Assembly (NCBI RefSeq): GCF_008632125.1
Contig: NZ_VWRN01000030.1
Coordinates: 1 to 64,000, forward strand
DNA length: 64,000 nt
Source of the DNA: Cupriavidus cauae
GTDB taxonomy: Bacteria; Pseudomonadota; Gammaproteobacteria; Burkholderiales; Burkholderiaceae
Direction of reading: 5' to 3'
Below, in pieces: positions 7,925-17,501 of this stretch; the first letter of the stretch is position 1, and every line of letters starts with the position of its first letter. A program made the position numbers and the translations under genes. Under the pieces are notes generated by a model. The model was given only the letters and a program-made list of their open reading frames with translations, did no database searches and was not told the DNA's origin.

Positions 7925-9675
7925 GCGTTGCGCTGGCCGCGGAACAGCAGCCAGCGCTCGATGCCCTCGAAGATGCCCTGCGCCAGCAGCGCGAGCAGCG
8001 CCGAGGGAATCGCTCCGGCCAGCAGCAGCGTGTCGTCGTTGAGCGCAAGGCCCGTGGCGATGCGCTCGCCATAGCCGCCGGCGCCGACGAAGGCCGCCAC
8101 GGTCGCCGTGCCGACGCTGATCACGACCGCGGTCTTGATGCCCGCCAGAATCACCGGCAGCGCCAGCGGCAGTTCCACATGGCGCAGGCGCTGGCGCGCG
8201 GTCAGCCCCAGCGCGCGGCCCGCGTCCGACAGCCCGGCCGGCACCTGCTGCAGCCCCGTGCAGGTATTGCGCACGATCGGCAGCAAGGCGTAGAGAAACA
8301 GCGCGACCATCGCGGGCCACAGCCCGATGCGGCCGAGCAGCGGAATCAGCCCCGCCAGCAGCGCGAGCGACGGCACCGTCTGCAGCATGCCGGCGATGGC
8401 CAGCACCACCTGCCCCAGCCGCCGGCGGCGCGCGGCAACCACGCCCAGCGGCACACCGACCACCACCGCGGCACCGACCGCGCCGGCCACCAGCGCCAGA
8501 TGCTGGCGGGTCAGCCGCCAGGTGTCCGGCCCCAGCAAGGCGCCGAGCAGCCCTGCCCGCTTGTCCGCCGCCGTGCCATCGCCCTGCAGAAAACCCCGCG
8601 CCACCGAGGCGAAGCTGGCGCCGTCGAGTTCGGCCTGCGCGTTCATCGCGATCATCCGCTCGCCGTCGATGCGGCCTTCCAGCCCGGCGATCGCACGCCA
8701 TGCGGCGGGATGGCGCCGCGGCACGTCCAGCCGGTACAGCACGATGGCGTCGTAGCGCGGAAACACACGGCGGTCGTCGTCGAGCACGCGCAGCCGATAG
8801 GCGCGGATCTTGGCGTCGGTGGAATAGATGTCGATCGCATCGACCTGTCCGGCCGCCAACGCTTCGTAGGCGATGCCGTGGTCCAGCCCGACCGGCTGCT
8901 GCGGCAGGCCGTAGCGGCTGGCCAGCATGGGCCAGCCGTCGGCGCGGCCGAGGAATTCGTGCGACAGGCCGAGCCGCAGTGCCGGTGCCTGGGCCAGGTC
9001 GGACAGCGTGCGCAGGCTGGCGGGCGCGGCGGAGGCCTGGGCGCTTTTGCCGCCCATGCGACCGGAGCCGGCCTCACCGCCCGCCGCAGCGGCGTGGGCG
9101 CTCTTGTCGCCCGCGCCTGCCATGCCGCCCGTGGCGCCCTCGCCGCGCACCGCGATCGCATAGGTGTTCTGGAAGCCGAACGGCACCGCCGCGCCCAGCC
9201 CCAGCGGCGCGAGGGCCGCATTGATCTGCGCCAGCGTCGCGGTGGCCGGCAGCTTCAGCAGCTCGGCCGCCACGGTGCCGGTGTAGTCAGGGTACAGGTC
9301 GATGCTGCCGGCGCGCAGCGCGGCGAACACGATCGCGGTATTGCCGAGCCCGGCCAGATGGCGGGCGGGACCGGCCGTCGCCGCGGTCTGGGTCAGGATT
9401 TCGCCGAGGACATAGGACTCGGTGAAACGCTTCGAGCCGATCTTCAGGGTGGCATTGGCGCTGGGCGCGGCGGACGGATCGCCCTGCGCCCAGCCTGCAG
9501 GCGGCATGCCGAAGAACAGGGACAGCACGGCCAGCAGGCCCGACAGCGGTCGCCGCAGGGGCTTCAAAAGTGGTCCCCGCAGCGGTCCCAAGAGCGATCC
9601 CCGCGACGGCTTCAACAGCCGCCCCAACAGCGGTCTCCGCAGCGTGCCGGACGCCCGGCCGCATGATTGCCTCAT
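7915..9675 (-). CDS. Osmoprotectant-type ABC transporter, fused substrate-binding and permease protein
   Basis: A 586-residue fusion. Residues ~76-350 form an OpuAC-type binding domain ('LKIGSKRFTESYVLGEIL', 'GSIDLYPDYTGTVAAELL', 'QVDAIDIYSTDAKIRAYRL'). Residues ~385-586 form a permease with 5-6 membrane segments and the 'GRALGLTARQRLRHVELPLA' EAA loop. Relatives import glycine betaine, choline or similar quaternary amines. The start at 9675 has GGAGAG five bases before it. Two oddities are seen. The first ~45 residues are a basic repeat ('GPLRGPLLKPLRRPLSG') encoded by short DNA repeats ahead of the signal-like segment. A Gly/Ala/Lys-rich insert at ~178-220 interrupts the binding domain. No ATPase gene adjoins it. 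It diverges from a LysR gene. Confidence 0.82.
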   Translation of the reverse strand: MRQSCGRASGTLRRPLLGRLLKPSRGSLLGPLRGPLLKPLRRPLSGLLAVLSLFFGMPPAGWAQGDPSAAPSANATLKIGSKRFTESYVLGEILTQTAATAGPARHLAGLGNTAIVFAALRAGSIDLYPDYTGTVAAELLKLPATATLAQINAALAPLGLGAAVPFGFQNTYAIAVRGEGATGGMAGAGDKSAHAAAAGGEAGSGRMGGKSAQASAAPASLRTLSDLAQAPALRLGLSHEFLGRADGWPMLASRYGLPQQPVGLDHGIAYEALAAGQVDAIDIYSTDAKIRAYRLRVLDDDRRVFPRYDAIVLYRLDVPRRHPAAWRAIAGLEGRIDGERMIAMNAQAELDGASFASVARGFLQGDGTAADKRAGLLGALLGPDTWRLTRQHLALVAGAVGAAVVVGVPLGVVAARRRRLGQVVLAIAGMLQTVPSLALLAGLIPLLGRIGLWPAMVALFLYALLPIVRNTCTGLQQVPAGLSDAGRALGLTARQRLRHVELPLALPVILAGIKTAVVISVGTATVAAFVGAGGYGERIATGLALNDDTLLLAGAIPSALLALLAQGIFEGIERWLLFRGQRNAQK

Positions 9676-9815
9676 CCCGTCTCTCCAGGCACTCGACCGG
9701 CCCATGATAGCGACCCGCCGCCGGGACGCGCCCGCCGGCCAGCCCGGCAGCGGCGCCGGGCCGCAGAAGCGTATGCCGAAATAGTATTTGCATTCGGCAT
9801 CATAAGCGCGCAAGA

Positions 9816-9830
9816 ATGCGATATACGCAT
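9816..9830. promoter_or_regulatory. Candidate LysR box ATGCG-ATATA-CGCAT (T-N11-A)
   Basis: A perfect 5-bp dyad with a 5-bp centre, containing the T-N11-A spacing (T9817, A9829) expected for LysR-type regulators. It lies 65 bp before the LysR start and about 141 bp before the divergent transporter start, the standard place for an LTTR recognition site. Confidence 0.55.
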
Positions 9831-9894
9831 AGTGCGCTGCGTGCCTTGAGTCAGGGCCATGCGTGCCGCGTCAGCCAGATTGCCGCCCGGAACC

Positions 9895-11055
9895 ATGGAA
9901 ATCCGCCAGCTCGAAGCCTTCGCCGCAGTGATGTCGACCGGCAGCGTGACCGCCGCCGGGCGCCTGCTGGGCCGCTCGCAGCCGGCGATCACGCGCTCGA
10001 TCCAGGAGCTGGAGAGCGAACTGGGCTTCGCGCTGTTCGCCCGCAGCGGCCCGCGCGTCAGCCCGACCGAGCGCGGCTTCCTGCTGTACGAGGAGGTCGA
10101 GCCGGTGCTGCTGGGCATGCAGCAGATCCGCGCCAGCGCCGCGGTAATCGGCCGCGAGGGCAGCCGTTCGCTCGATGTGGTGGCGACCCCGGCGCTGGCC
10201 GCGGGTCTGGTGCCCGCCGCGCTTGCCGCCGATCCGGCGCTGCCGGCGCAGATCCATCTGCACAGCGCCTCGCCCGAGAAGGTCGTCCACGCGGTGCTGA
10301 CGGGTGCCGCCGAAGTCGGCGTCACCAGCCTGCCGCTCGAGCATCGCGGCGTGGCGGTGCACTGGATCGGCGAGGTGCAATGCGTGGCGGCATTGGCCGC
10401 CGACGATCCGCTCGCGGCGGCCGATACCGTGCCGCTGGCCGCCTGCGCCGAACGCGCGCTGGTGACGATGCAGAACCCCTACCGGCTGCGCCAGCTGGTG
10501 GACCGGGCGCTGCAGGACGCCGGCATTGCTGTGCCGCGCCGGATCGATACCAATACCTCGCTGAACGCGCTGGCGCTGGTGCGCGCCGGCCTCGGGCTTG
10601 CCGTGCTCGAGCCCGTCACGGCGTATGGCATGCCGGTCGACGGCGTGGCCGTGCGGCCGATCGACGTGCCGATCCCCTTCCATTTCTGCGTCATCACGCC
10701 GCAGGGACGGCCGCCGACGCCGGCGGTGCAGAGCCTGACCGAACAACTGGCGCTGGCCGCGGCGCGGCTGCTGCCGGGCTTCGTCCGGCGCGACGCCCGC
10801 GAGGGCGACGGCCTGGTGGCGCAGTACGAAACGGGAAGCAACCCCGGCCGCGACGCGGGCAGCAACGACAGCGGCGGCTCCGGTGACCGCACTGCCGACG
10901 CCACCGCGCGCGAGTCCGCCCGCACCGGCGCGCGTAGACACCAGCAGCCAACCCAGCCGGCCCCATCCGCCCGCGCGGCTGAACCCACCCGATCTGCCCA
11001 GGCGGCCCAGGCAGACCAGTTGGCCCGGCGCGCTCCATCCCGACAGAACGATTGA
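9895..11055 (+). CDS. LysR-family regulator with a long low-complexity C-terminal tail
   Basis: A 386-residue LTTR. The helix-turn-helix 'MEIRQLEAFAAVMSTGSVTA...LGRSQPAITRSIQELESELG' and the effector domain ('LDVVATPALAAGLVPAAL', 'ALALVRAGLGLAVLEPVTAYG') are complete by residue ~300. About 85 further residues are rich in Gly, Ser, Ala, Arg, Gln and Pro with no recognised domain, unlike usual LTTRs. The ATG at 9895 fits the family N-terminus; an ATG at 9859 is 12 codons earlier. It diverges from the osmoprotectant-type transporter and is followed after 12 bp by a flavin monooxygenase, so it may control both sides. Confidence 0.9.
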   Translation: MEIRQLEAFAAVMSTGSVTAAGRLLGRSQPAITRSIQELESELGFALFARSGPRVSPTERGFLLYEEVEPVLLGMQQIRASAAVIGREGSRSLDVVATPALAAGLVPAALAADPALPAQIHLHSASPEKVVHAVLTGAAEVGVTSLPLEHRGVAVHWIGEVQCVAALAADDPLAAADTVPLAACAERALVTMQNPYRLRQLVDRALQDAGIAVPRRIDTNTSLNALALVRAGLGLAVLEPVTAYGMPVDGVAVRPIDVPIPFHFCVITPQGRPPTPAVQSLTEQLALAAARLLPGFVRRDAREGDGLVAQYETGSNPGRDAGSNDSGGSGDRTADATARESARTGARRHQQPTQPAPSARAAEPTRSAQAAQADQLARRAPSRQND

Positions 11056-11067
11056 TGTCCGCCTGAG

Positions 11068-12570
11068 ATGTCCCAGATGTCCACCACCGAATCCACCCTC
11101 TCCCCCGCTCCCAGCGGCCTGCCCGCGCTGGAAGCCCGCCTGCGCCAGGACCTCGCCTGGCTCGACCTGCCCGCCAAGCCCTGGGTACCGCCGCGCCAGT
11201 TCGACGGCGCGCCGGTGCTCGACGTCGCCATCATCGGCGGCGGCATGGCCGGCCTCGCGGCCAGCGCGACGCTGAAGCATCTGGGCATCCAGGCCCGCAT
11301 CTTCGACCGCGCGCCGGCCGGTTTCGAAGGGCCGTGGGCGACCACCGCGCGCATGGAGACCCTGCGCTCGCCCAAGCAGCTGACCGGCCCGGCGCTGGGC
11401 CTGCCGGCCCTGACCTTCCGCGCCTGGTACGAGGCGCAGTTCGGCACGGCGGCCTGGGACGCGCTCGACAAGATTCCGCGCCTGCAATGGATGGACTATC
11501 TGCGCTGGTACCGGCAGGTGCTCGATCTGGACGTCGCCAACGAGCACACCGTCGACACCGTGGTGCCGCGCGCCGACGGCCTGGTCGAGCTGCGCATGAC
11601 GACGCCCGCCGGTCCGCTGCGCGTGATGGCGCGGCGCGTGGTGCTGGCCACCGGGCGCGACGGCCTGGGCGGCGCACTGCTGCCGGCCTTCGCGCAGGAC
11701 CTGCCGCGCCATCTGTGGGCGCACTCGTCCGATCCGATGGATTACCGCGTGCTGCGCGGCAAGCGCGTCGGCGTGGTCGGCGCCGGCGCATCGGCGATGG
11801 ACAGCGCCGCCACCGCGCTGGAGGCGGGCGCGGCCAGCGTCGACCTGCTGATCCGCCGCGCCGAGATTCCGCGCATCAACAAGAGCAAGGGCTCGGGCAA
11901 TCCCGGCCTGACGCACGGCCACTACGGGCTGCCCGACCAGTGGAAATGGCGGCTGCGCCATTACATCAACAGCGAACAGGTGCCGCCGCCGCGCGGCAGC
12001 ACGCTGCGCGTCTCGCGCCACGACAATGCGCGCTTCCATGTCGGCTGCCCGATCGAGCGAATTGAGGTCCACAGCGACGTCCGCAGCGACGTCAGCGGCG
12101 ACACGCTGCATGTGCACACCGCCAAGGGACTGTTCGAGCTCGACTTCCTGCTGCTGTCGACGGGGTTCCGCGTCGATTTCGGTGCGCGTCCGGAGTTCTC
12201 CGTCATCGCGCCGCAGATACGCCTGTGGCGCGACCGCTTCCAGCCGCCCGCCGGCCAGGACGATCAGGAACTGAGCGATTCGCCCGACCTCGGCCCGGTG
12301 TTCGAGTTCCAGGAGAAGACGCCCGGCGCCTGCCCCGGCCTGTCGCGCGTGCATTGCTTCTGCTATCCGGCCGCGCTGTCGCACGGCACGATCTCCGGCG
12401 ATATCCCGGCGATCAGCGACGGCGCGCGCCGGCTGGGCCAGGGCATCGCCGCGCTGCTGTACCAGGAAGACGTCGAGACGCATTTCGCCGCGCTGCAGGC
12501 CTATGCCGAGCCGGAGCTGTATGGCGACGAATGGACGCCGGCGCCGCCGCCTGCGCAGCCCGGCCGATGA
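11068..12570 (+). CDS. FAD/NAD(P)-dependent monooxygenase-like oxidoreductase
   Basis: A 500-residue two-dinucleotide flavoprotein. The FAD motif 'VAIIGGGMAGLAASATL' is at about residues 53-69, and a second Rossmann motif 'RVGVVGAGASAMDSAATAL' near 230-250 is expected to bind NAD(P)H. This pattern matches flavin-containing and Baeyer-Villiger-type monooxygenases, although the exact FMO fingerprint is not evident, so the substrate is not assignable. 'PKQLTGPALGLPALTFRAWY' and 'WATTARMETLRSPK' fit a subfamily seen beside CMD/AhpD proteins. The gene lies 12 bp after the LysR gene. Its stop falls in a 12-bp repeat array that separates it from the CMD/AhpD gene. Confidence 0.8.
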   Translation: MSQMSTTESTLSPAPSGLPALEARLRQDLAWLDLPAKPWVPPRQFDGAPVLDVAIIGGGMAGLAASATLKHLGIQARIFDRAPAGFEGPWATTARMETLRSPKQLTGPALGLPALTFRAWYEAQFGTAAWDALDKIPRLQWMDYLRWYRQVLDLDVANEHTVDTVVPRADGLVELRMTTPAGPLRVMARRVVLATGRDGLGGALLPAFAQDLPRHLWAHSSDPMDYRVLRGKRVGVVGAGASAMDSAATALEAGAASVDLLIRRAEIPRINKSKGSGNPGLTHGHYGLPDQWKWRLRHYINSEQVPPPRGSTLRVSRHDNARFHVGCPIERIEVHSDVRSDVSGDTLHVHTAKGLFELDFLLLSTGFRVDFGARPEFSVIAPQIRLWRDRFQPPAGQDDQELSDSPDLGPVFEFQEKTPGACPGLSRVHCFCYPAALSHGTISGDIPAISDGARRLGQGIAALLYQEDVETHFAALQAYAEPELYGDEWTPAPPPAQPGR

Positions 12571-12712
12571 ATGGGCCGATGAATGGGCCACTGAAAGGCC
12601 CAATGCATGGACCGATGAATCGGCCAATGAGCCTGTGCGTGCCGCCCTGCTCCGCTGATCGCCCATCTGATCGCGCATCTGATCGCTCATCTGACCAGTT
12701 ACCTGACCGCTG
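12564..12712. repeat. Two 12-bp tandem repeat arrays between the monooxygenase and CMD genes
   Basis: From 12564 to about 12632 the unit is close to 'cgatgaatgggc' (about five copies, decaying). From 12656 to 12712 a different 12-bp unit near 'tgatcgcgcatc' repeats about five times. The first array overlaps the stop codon of the monooxygenase gene. Its unit resembles the minus-strand reading of the array at 32031-32099. Confidence 0.8.
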
Positions 12713-12731
12713 ACTTTTCCACCCCGACACC

Positions 12732-13898
12732 ATGACTGCTTCGTCCACCCAAGCCAACGCCACCGCCGAACTCGACCTGATCGACCGCCTCGCCGGTCTT
12801 GCCGCCGGCAGCGCCACGCATGTACTGCGCCATCAGCGCGACAAGGTCGCCGTCGCCACCGAAGGCAGCTATCGCACGATGTTCGATCCGGCCCTGCCCG
12901 GCCTGACGCTGACCGAACGCCTCGCGGTCGCGCTGTACGCGTCGCGGCTGACGCCGTCGGCCGAACTGGCCGCGCATTATCTCGATCGCCTGCAGGCGGC
13001 CGGCGCCGATGCGGAGACCGTGGCGGCGGTCGATGGCACCCGCCTCGAGGCCGTCGCCGATGCGCGGCTGCGCGCGATGCTGACGTTCACGCGCAAGCTG
13101 ATCGAAAAGCCCGTCGAAGGCGACCGCGCCGCGCTGCTGAGCCTGCCGGCGGCCGGCCTGTCGACGCCCGAAGTCGTGACACTGGCGCAGCTGATCGCCT
13201 TCCTGTCGTACCAGGCGCGGCTGGTGGCGGGCCTGCGCGCATTGAGCGGCGCGGCCCAGGGCGAGGCGCTGCCGAGCGATGTGGCGCCGCCCGCGGCGGC
13301 CACCACCAGGCCCGGCGACACGATCCGCATCAACGGCTTCACCAACGAAGTGCTGGACTGGAAGGCGTGGCTCGACGTGGTGCCGGTCGATCGCGCGACG
13401 CCGGAGCAGATCGCGGTGCTGGAGGAAAGCCACCCGAAGGCCAAGGTGTCGGACTACTACCTGTTCCTGGTGCACCAGCCGGAAATCCTGCGCCAGCGTT
13501 CGGCGGCCTTCAACGCGATCATGTACGCGCCCGGCGGCATGGCGCGCGCCGAGCGGGAACTGGCTAGCACCGTGGTGTCGTGCATCAATGGCTGCGTTTA
13601 CTGCGCGTCGGTGCATGCGCAACGCTTCGAACAACTGGCCAAGCGCAACGACGCGATCGCGCAGGTCTTCGACAATCCGCGCACGGCGGGCACCACTGCA
13701 CGCGAACAGGCCATCGCACGCTTCTCGGTGGCGCTGACCGAGCACCCGGACCGCATTGGCGCCGCCTCGCTGGCAGCGCTGCGCGAGGCGGGACTGAACG
13801 ACGCCGAGATCCTCGACGGCATTCACGCCATCGCGATCTTCGCGTGGGCGAACCGGTTGATGCTCAATCTGGGCGAGCCGGTGGTGGCGCAGGCGTAA
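12732..13898 (+). CDS. Fused CMD-domain / alkylhydroperoxidase (AhpD-like) protein, Avi_7170-Avi_7169 type
   Basis: A 388-residue protein of two carboxymuconolactone-decarboxylase-like halves. The N-terminal half (~1-185) lacks a CxxC. The C-terminal half carries the AhpD redox motif 'SCINGCVYCASVH' with Cys288, Cys291 and His295, and 'EQAIARFSVALTEHP'. AhpD-like proteins reduce peroxides through the cysteine pair. From memory, the two halves correspond to separately named peroxidase-related families that occur together and near flavin-dependent monooxygenases. Here they are one chain, next to a flavoprotein, which supports a joint redox reaction of unknown substrate. No good Shine-Dalgarno precedes the ATG; the spacer is tandem repeat. 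Confidence 0.82.
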   Translation: MTASSTQANATAELDLIDRLAGLAAGSATHVLRHQRDKVAVATEGSYRTMFDPALPGLTLTERLAVALYASRLTPSAELAAHYLDRLQAAGADAETVAAVDGTRLEAVADARLRAMLTFTRKLIEKPVEGDRAALLSLPAAGLSTPEVVTLAQLIAFLSYQARLVAGLRALSGAAQGEALPSDVAPPAAATTRPGDTIRINGFTNEVLDWKAWLDVVPVDRATPEQIAVLEESHPKAKVSDYYLFLVHQPEILRQRSAAFNAIMYAPGGMARAERELASTVVSCINGCVYCASVHAQRFEQLAKRNDAIAQVFDNPRTAGTTAREQAIARFSVALTEHPDRIGAASLAALREAGLNDAEILDGIHAIAIFAWANRLMLNLGEPVVAQA

Positions 13899-13932
13899 GC
13901 GCGGATTGGAGCGGGGTTGCCCTCTCCCCCAG

Positions 13933-13958
13933 CCCCTCTCCCGCAAGCGGGAGAGGGG
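13933..13958. repeat. REP-like palindrome, CCCCTCTCCCGC-AA-GCGGGAGAGGGG
   Basis: A perfect 12-bp stem with a 2-base loop between convergent genes. The same core occurs at 14056-14079 and 36396-36421. With the 14056 copy it forms a paired element flanking about 100 bp, like bacterial interspersed mosaic elements, and could terminate transcripts from both sides. Confidence 0.8.
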
Positions 13959-14055
13959 AGCAACAGCGCGCGCAAGCAAGGGGCGGCGTATTCTCCCTCG
14001 CCCCAAGCGGAAGCGGCGAGCAACCAATCGCGTGAGCAAAGGCTGGTGGTGTCCT

Positions 14056-14079
14056 CCCTCTCCCGCTTGCGGGAGAGGG
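14056..14079. repeat. REP-like palindrome, second copy (CCCTCTCCCGC-TT-GCGGGAGAGGG)
   Basis: A perfect 11-bp stem with TT loop, 97 bp after the first copy. The loop bases are complementary to those of the first copy, so the two sit in opposite orientation. Both lie between the stops of the CMD gene and ftsK. Confidence 0.8.
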
Positions 14080-14147
14080 CCGGGGAGAGGGCACACAGCG
14101 CTCGCATGACCGCGATCGCCTGACCCCGGCAACATCAATCCAAACCC

Positions 14148-17100
14148 CTACTCCTGCCCCCCGGGCGCCAGCACGTCCCGCGCGCCATTGCGCCCCATCG
14201 GCGAAACCAGTCCCGCCACTTCCATCTGTTCGATCAGCCGCGCCGCGCGGTTGTAGCCGATGCGCAGATGGCGCTGCACCGCCGAGATCGACGCGCGGCG
14301 CGATGTGAGCACGAAGGCCGCGGCCTCGTCGTACAGCGGATCGGCCTCGGCGTCGCCGCCGGGCCCGTCGCCGAACAGGTCGCCGCCGCCGGCCTCGGCC
14401 GGGTCGGGCGCCAGGATCGCGTCGTCGTAGTCCGGCTCGCCGAACTGCTTCCAGTGCTCGACCACGCGATGGACTTCGTCGTCGCCGGCGAAGGCCCCGT
14501 GCACGCGTTGCGGATAGCCGGTGCCCGGCGGCAGGAACAGCATGTCGCCCTGCCCCAGCAGGCTTTCCGCGCCCATCTGGTCCAGGATCGTGCGCGAGTC
14601 GATCTTCGACGAGACCTGGAAGGCCACGCGCGTCGGGATGTTGGCCTTGATCAGGCCGGTGATCACGTCGACCGACGGACGCTGCGTGGCCAGGATCAGA
14701 TGGATGCCGGCCGCGCGCGCCTTCTGTGCCAGCCGCGCGATCAGTTCCTCGATCTTCTTGCCGGCCACCATCATCAGGTCGGCCAGCTCGTCGATCACCA
14801 CCACGATCAGCGGCAGCGTCGACAGCGGCTCGGGCGCGTCCGGGGTCAGCGAGAACGGATTGCGGACCTTGTCGCCCGCGGCCTCCGCGGCGCGGATCTT
14901 CTGGTTGTAGCCGGCCAGATTGCGCACGCCCAGCGCCGACATCAGCCGGTAGCGCTTCTCCATCTCGCCGACACACCAGTTCAGCGCGTGCGCGGCCTGC
15001 TTCATGTCGGTGACCACCGGCGCCAGCAGATGCGGAATGCCCTCGTAGACGGACAGCTCCAGCATCTTCGGATCGATCATGATCATCCGCACATCGTCCG
15101 GCGTGGCCTTGTACAGCATCGACAGGATCATCGCGTTGATCGCAACCGACTTGCCGGAGCCGGTGGTGCCGGCCACCAGCAGGTGCGGGGCGCGCGCCAG
15201 GTCGGTGACCACCGGATTGCCGGTGATGTCCTTGCCCATCGCCAGCACCAGCCGCGACGCATGTGACTGGAACGACGAGGCTTCGACGATCTCGGACAGG
15301 CGGATCATCTCGCGGCGGGCGTTGGGCAATTCGAGACCCATGCAGGTCTTGCCCGGAATGGTCTCGACCACGCGGATCGAGCTGACACCCAGCGCGCGCG
15401 CCAGATCCTTCATCAGCCCGACCACCTGCGCGCCACGCACGCCCATCGCGGGCTCGACCTCGAAGCGCGTGATGACCGGACCGGCCGAGGCGCCGACCAC
15501 GGACACCGGCACCTTGAACTCGGCCAGGCGCTGTGCGATCAGCTCGCCGGTTTCGGCCAGATGCTGCTCGGAAACCTGCTCGGCATGTTCGACCGCCGGT
15601 TCGAGCAGATCGATGCCGGGCAGGCGGTAGTCGACGATGCGGGGCGGTGGCGGCGGGGCGATCGGCGCAGCCGGGGCGATGGCCGCGGCGGCCGCGGCGG
15701 GCTTCGCCACGGCATTGGCGCCGGGCGGCTGCGATGCCGCGTCGAGCGGCACCGCGCGGCCGACCACGGCCGGCAGCACGATGCGGGGCTTTTGGGCCAG
15801 GGGTGGCGTGGGGGCGGTCGTTTCGGCCGAATCCGTCGTTTCGGCTGCTTCGATCGTTGTCGTTGCTTCCGTTGCTCCGGCCCCGTCGGTTGTGTCGGTT
15901 GTGTCGGTTGTGTCGGTTGTGTCGGTTGCGTCGGTTGTTGCCGTGGGTTCGGCTGCTGCGGTGGCATCCGCGGCCGATTCCTCCCATGGCGGCTCCCACG
16001 CTGCCGTGGGTGTCGCCACGGTCGCCGGCTCCGGCTCCGGCTCGGGCTCCGGCCCGGGCTCGGGCTCGTATATGGCTACGTCGTCAGCCGCGGGCCCGCT
16101 CTCCGGCTGTCCTTGCTCCGCGCCTGCCAGCGCGCGCAACTCGGCCAGCAAGGCCTGCGCCTCGGCGCGGATCGCCGCGTAGGCCGCCGTCTGTTGCGCG
16201 TCGGCGAGCTCGGACTCGGTCGGGTGAGTTTCGGCGGGCCCGGATTCGGTCGAGTGAGTGTCGGCGAGCTCGGCTTCGGTCGGGAGAGATTCGGCTGACG
16301 TGGCCGTCTGTTCGGCTACGGCCGGGGCTGCGGCTGCGGCACCGCTTGGCGCGGTGGCGCCCTGCTCCGCGACCGGCGCGGCCGGGGAAGGCGTCGCTAC
16401 GCTGGCGCCATTCGTGGGCGCGGCGCCCGTAGCCCTCGCCTGCGGCTGCGCTTCGGGCAGCGTCGTGATCGCGCTGCGCAAACCCAGTTGCGGCTGATGG
16501 AAGGGGCTGGCGACGACGGTGGCACGCAATGGCCCGCGCGATGGCGCGGAGGCAGCGGAGAATCCCGAGGCGGAAGATGTCGACGAAGCGGACGAGGACC
16601 ACGAGGCGGAGGCCGTCGAAGCGGTCGCGGCCATCGGCGCGGCGCCTGCCGACCGCGATGGCGCCGAAGGGGCCGCAGGGGTAGAACGGACCGGACCCGC
16701 GGTCCTGCCCGGCGCGGCGCTTTGCACTTGCGATGCCGGCGCGGAAGGCGCGGGTCGAGCCGGTCGAGCCGGTTGAGCGGTCCGGGTCGCCTGCGCCGGC
16801 TGCAGCCAGATCTCGCCGGGCTGCGGCGGCGATACGCGCGTGCGCGGCGGCGGTTGCCACGCCGGCGCGCGCCGTGCCGATACCGCTTCGATGCCCTTGT
16901 GGCGGGCCGTGGGCCGCCGGGCGCTGTCGTCGACCGGCGTCCAGCGCGTCGCCACGGGGGCAGGCATGGAGGCTTCGCGCACCGGCCGCGAGGCGGCCGG
17001 CATCGCGTCATCGGTCGCGTCGGCGGCAGCGGCATGGCGCCGCGGCTTGCGCGCGAACAGGCTGTGCCACGTCTCGCCGAACACCATCGGCGCGGCCAGC

Positions 17101-17405
17101 GCCAGCACGCCAAGCATCAGCAGCAGCGCACCGGTCCAGCCGAACAGGTCGGCCGCGATGCCGGCCACCCCTGCCCCGGCGGCGCCGCCGGAGGACGCGG
17201 TGGGCTCCACGTCGGACGAGGCCGACGCACTGGCCGTCAGCGCTTCGAGCGCCGCGCTCGCGCACAGCGTCAGCGCACTGCCGAGCCAGACGCGCAGCGT
17301 GCCAGGCCCGGAAAACACCGGCTGTCCCGCCAGCATGCGCGCCACCATGCGCCATGCCAGCGGCAATAGCCAGAAGGTCGACAATCCGAACCAGCCCAAA
17401 CCCAT
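14148..17405 (-). CDS. ftsK: DNA translocase FtsK with short N-terminal membrane domain
   Basis: A 1085-residue septal DNA pump that segregates chromosome termini. The motor carries Walker A '[15 protein letters not shown]' (Lys752), Walker B '[16 protein letters not shown]' (Asp872) and the C-terminal gamma DNA-reading domain '[23 protein letters not shown]'. Residues ~120-600 are a Pro/Ala/Glu/Thr linker with a 'TDT' run encoded by a 9-bp DNA repeat. The membrane part is short: about three hydrophobic segments rather than four, with TM1 apparently missing. The frame continues only 24 codons upstream, as non-membrane sequence, before the DoxX gene. Either a short natural form or a truncated one; other FtsK copies may exist elsewhere. 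Confidence 0.9.
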   Translation of the reverse strand: MGLGWFGLSTFWLLPLAWRMVARMLAGQPVFSGPGTLRVWLGSALTLCASAALEALTASASASSDVEPTASSGGAAGAGVAGIAADLFGWTGALLLMLGVLALAAPMVFGETWHSLFARKPRRHAAAADATDDAMPAASRPVREASMPAPVATRWTPVDDSARRPTARHKGIEAVSARRAPAWQPPPRTRVSPPQPGEIWLQPAQATRTAQPARPARPAPSAPASQVQSAAPGRTAGPVRSTPAAPSAPSRSAGAAPMAATASTASASWSSSASSTSSASGFSAASAPSRGPLRATVVASPFHQPQLGLRSAITTLPEAQPQARATGAAPTNGASVATPSPAAPVAEQGATAPSGAAAAAPAVAEQTATSAESLPTEAELADTHSTESGPAETHPTESELADAQQTAAYAAIRAEAQALLAELRALAGAEQGQPESGPAADDVAIYEPEPGPEPEPEPEPATVATPTAAWEPPWEESAADATAAAEPTATTDATDTTDTTDTTDTTDGAGATEATTTIEAAETTDSAETTAPTPPLAQKPRIVLPAVVGRAVPLDAASQPPGANAVAKPAAAAAAIAPAAPIAPPPPPRIVDYRLPGIDLLEPAVEHAEQVSEQHLAETGELIAQRLAEFKVPVSVVGASAGPVITRFEVEPAMGVRGAQVVGLMKDLARALGVSSIRVVETIPGKTCMGLELPNARREMIRLSEIVEASSFQSHASRLVLAMGKDITGNPVVTDLARAPHLLVAGTTGSGKSVAINAMILSMLYKATPDDVRMIMIDPKMLELSVYEGIPHLLAPVVTDMKQAAHALNWCVGEMEKRYRLMSALGVRNLAGYNQKIRAAEAAGDKVRNPFSLTPDAPEPLSTLPLIVVVIDELADLMMVAGKKIEELIARLAQKARAAGIHLILATQRPSVDVITGLIKANIPTRVAFQVSSKIDSRTILDQMGAESLLGQGDMLFLPPGTGYPQRVHGAFAGDDEVHRVVEHWKQFGEPDYDDAILAPDPAEAGGGDLFGDGPGGDAEADPLYDEAAAFVLTSRRASISAVQRHLRIGYNRAARLIEQMEVAGLVSPMGRNGARDVLAPGGQE
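15886..15940. repeat. 9-bp tandem repeat inside the ftsK linker
   Basis: About six copies of 'gtcggttgt' (minus-strand codons for Thr-Thr-Asp) lie inside ftsK. Because the unit is a multiple of three, copy-number changes would lengthen or shorten the linker without breaking the frame. A second low-complexity tract (Glu-Pro repeats, 'ggctcc/ggctcg') lies at about 16024-16072. Confidence 0.8.
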
Positions 17406-17501
17406 ATCGCTACGCCATCGAAAAAACCACGGGCAGCGATTGTAGCGGTTATGCAGCCGGTGCCGGCCCTGCCACAAGCAAAAAACGCCGCGCGCGGCGC
17501 A

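Noticed and set aside
12571..12731. Series of ATGs reading Met-Asn-Gly-Pro as an N-terminal extension of the CMD protein
   Set aside because: The repeat frame is not continuous with the CMD frame and the repeat follows the monooxygenase stop.
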